A DNA stretch of 64,000 nucleotides from Methanosuratincola petrocarbonis. Its GTDB lineage: Archaea > Thermoproteota > Methanomethylicia > Methanomethylicales > Methanomethylicaceae. The stretch covers positions 620,001-684,000 of the forward strand of contig CP130488.1 in assembly GCA_030522375.1 (NCBI GenBank), in the 5' to 3' direction. The notes below the pieces were generated by a model that was not told where the DNA came from, searched no databases, and was given only the letters and a program-made list of their open reading frames with translations. Shown here in pieces: positions 63,842 through 64,000 of the stretch. Position 1 is the stretch's first letter; the number at the start of each line of letters is the position of its first letter. The translations under genes and the position numbers were made by a program.

Positions 63842-64000
63842 TCATAGCCTGACAGGGCTCACTCCGAGCAGCACCGCCCCGTTGTAGAGGAACCAGGCTG
63901 CGAACGCGAGGAGGAGCCCGATCGAGAAGTATATGACGCCCCTGTAGACCCACGGGCGCCCCTTCCCCGCCCAGCTCAGCACCGAGGGGAAGCTCGTGAT
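63842..64000 (-). CDS. C-terminal end of a membrane protein (truncated by window)
   Basis: The minus strand is open from the window edge to a TGA at 63842-63844: 52 residues ending VIYFSIGLLLAFAAWFLYNG and LLGVSPVRL. One hydrophobic segment is seen. The N terminus lies beyond 64000. Codon use fits a host gene; family unknown. Confidence 0.6.
   Translation of the reverse strand: MTSFPSVLSWAGKGRPWVYRGVIYFSIGLLLAFAAWFLYNGAVLLGVSPVRL

Overview
The window is archaeal chromosome, most likely from the TACK side of the tree. Archaeal markers seen directly are Alba, a membrane pyrophosphatase, bifunctional FBP aldolase/phosphatase, archaeal-type phosphoglycerate mutase, an MTA phosphorylase with a Cys-Ser-Cys tail, a homocitrate-synthase-type enzyme with a C-terminal RAM domain, TATA-box promoters and frequent GTG/TTG starts placed behind GGTG-type Shine-Dalgarno motifs. 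A methanogenesis marker protein 8 homologue (18470-19327), a V4R protein, a DUF1638 protein and a Cys-rich protein of a type I associate with methanogens suggest a methanogen or a relative of one. A Methanomethylicia (Verstraetearchaeota)-like lineage is my best guess; this is inference, because no mcr, 16S rRNA or other decisive marker is present.

Layout. 1-3934: AT-rich, truncated by the window edge; the tail of a DUF1156-type DNA methylase followed by a SNF2 helicase with a NOV-C/DUF3883-like end, a probable defence module. 4388-11904: housekeeping genes (PhoU-like/PiT phosphate pair, HD hydrolase, MarC, aminotransferase, phenylacetate-CoA ligase with an ACT partner). 12024-16700: radical SAM/B12 protein, two tandem minimal tyrosine recombinases (one degenerate), then a TPP riboswitch-thiW-P-loop NTPase operon and an AT-rich gap with a GC-rich structured patch. 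16727-28003: winged-helix protein, V4R protein, methanogenesis marker 8, H+-pyrophosphatase with an overlooked 59-residue partner, a flavoprotein/MoaD/FBPase group, TauE/DUF1634 and ilvD. 28004-29203: AT-rich scar with a twice-frameshifted nuclease-like pseudogene. 29204-36616: ABC exporter-like operon with a CARDB-type protein, a tandem gamma-carbonic-anhydrase-like protein, DedA-like protein, DUF1638 and thyX. 36650-40917: AT-rich island carrying one 1236-residue helicase-nuclease fusion. 40918-64000: Trk potassium system, thioesterases, glycosyltransferase, HAD and MntP, Alba, AbrB-ACT regulator, a HerA-like ATPase with a long zinc-finger tail, lysine/leucine-type biosynthesis, nucleoside salvage (MTAP, PRTase), glycolytic apgM, an HprK-like kinase, isochorismatase-like hydrolase and TldD.

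The most promising candidates for undescribed biology are the solitary helicase-nuclease fusion in its own AT-rich island, the HerA-like ATPase with about 18 CxxC knuckles, the riboswitch-controlled thiamine transporter coupled to a non-ABC P-loop protein, and the pair of N-terminally minimal tyrosine recombinases. All functional calls come from reading sequence by eye; no database search was run.
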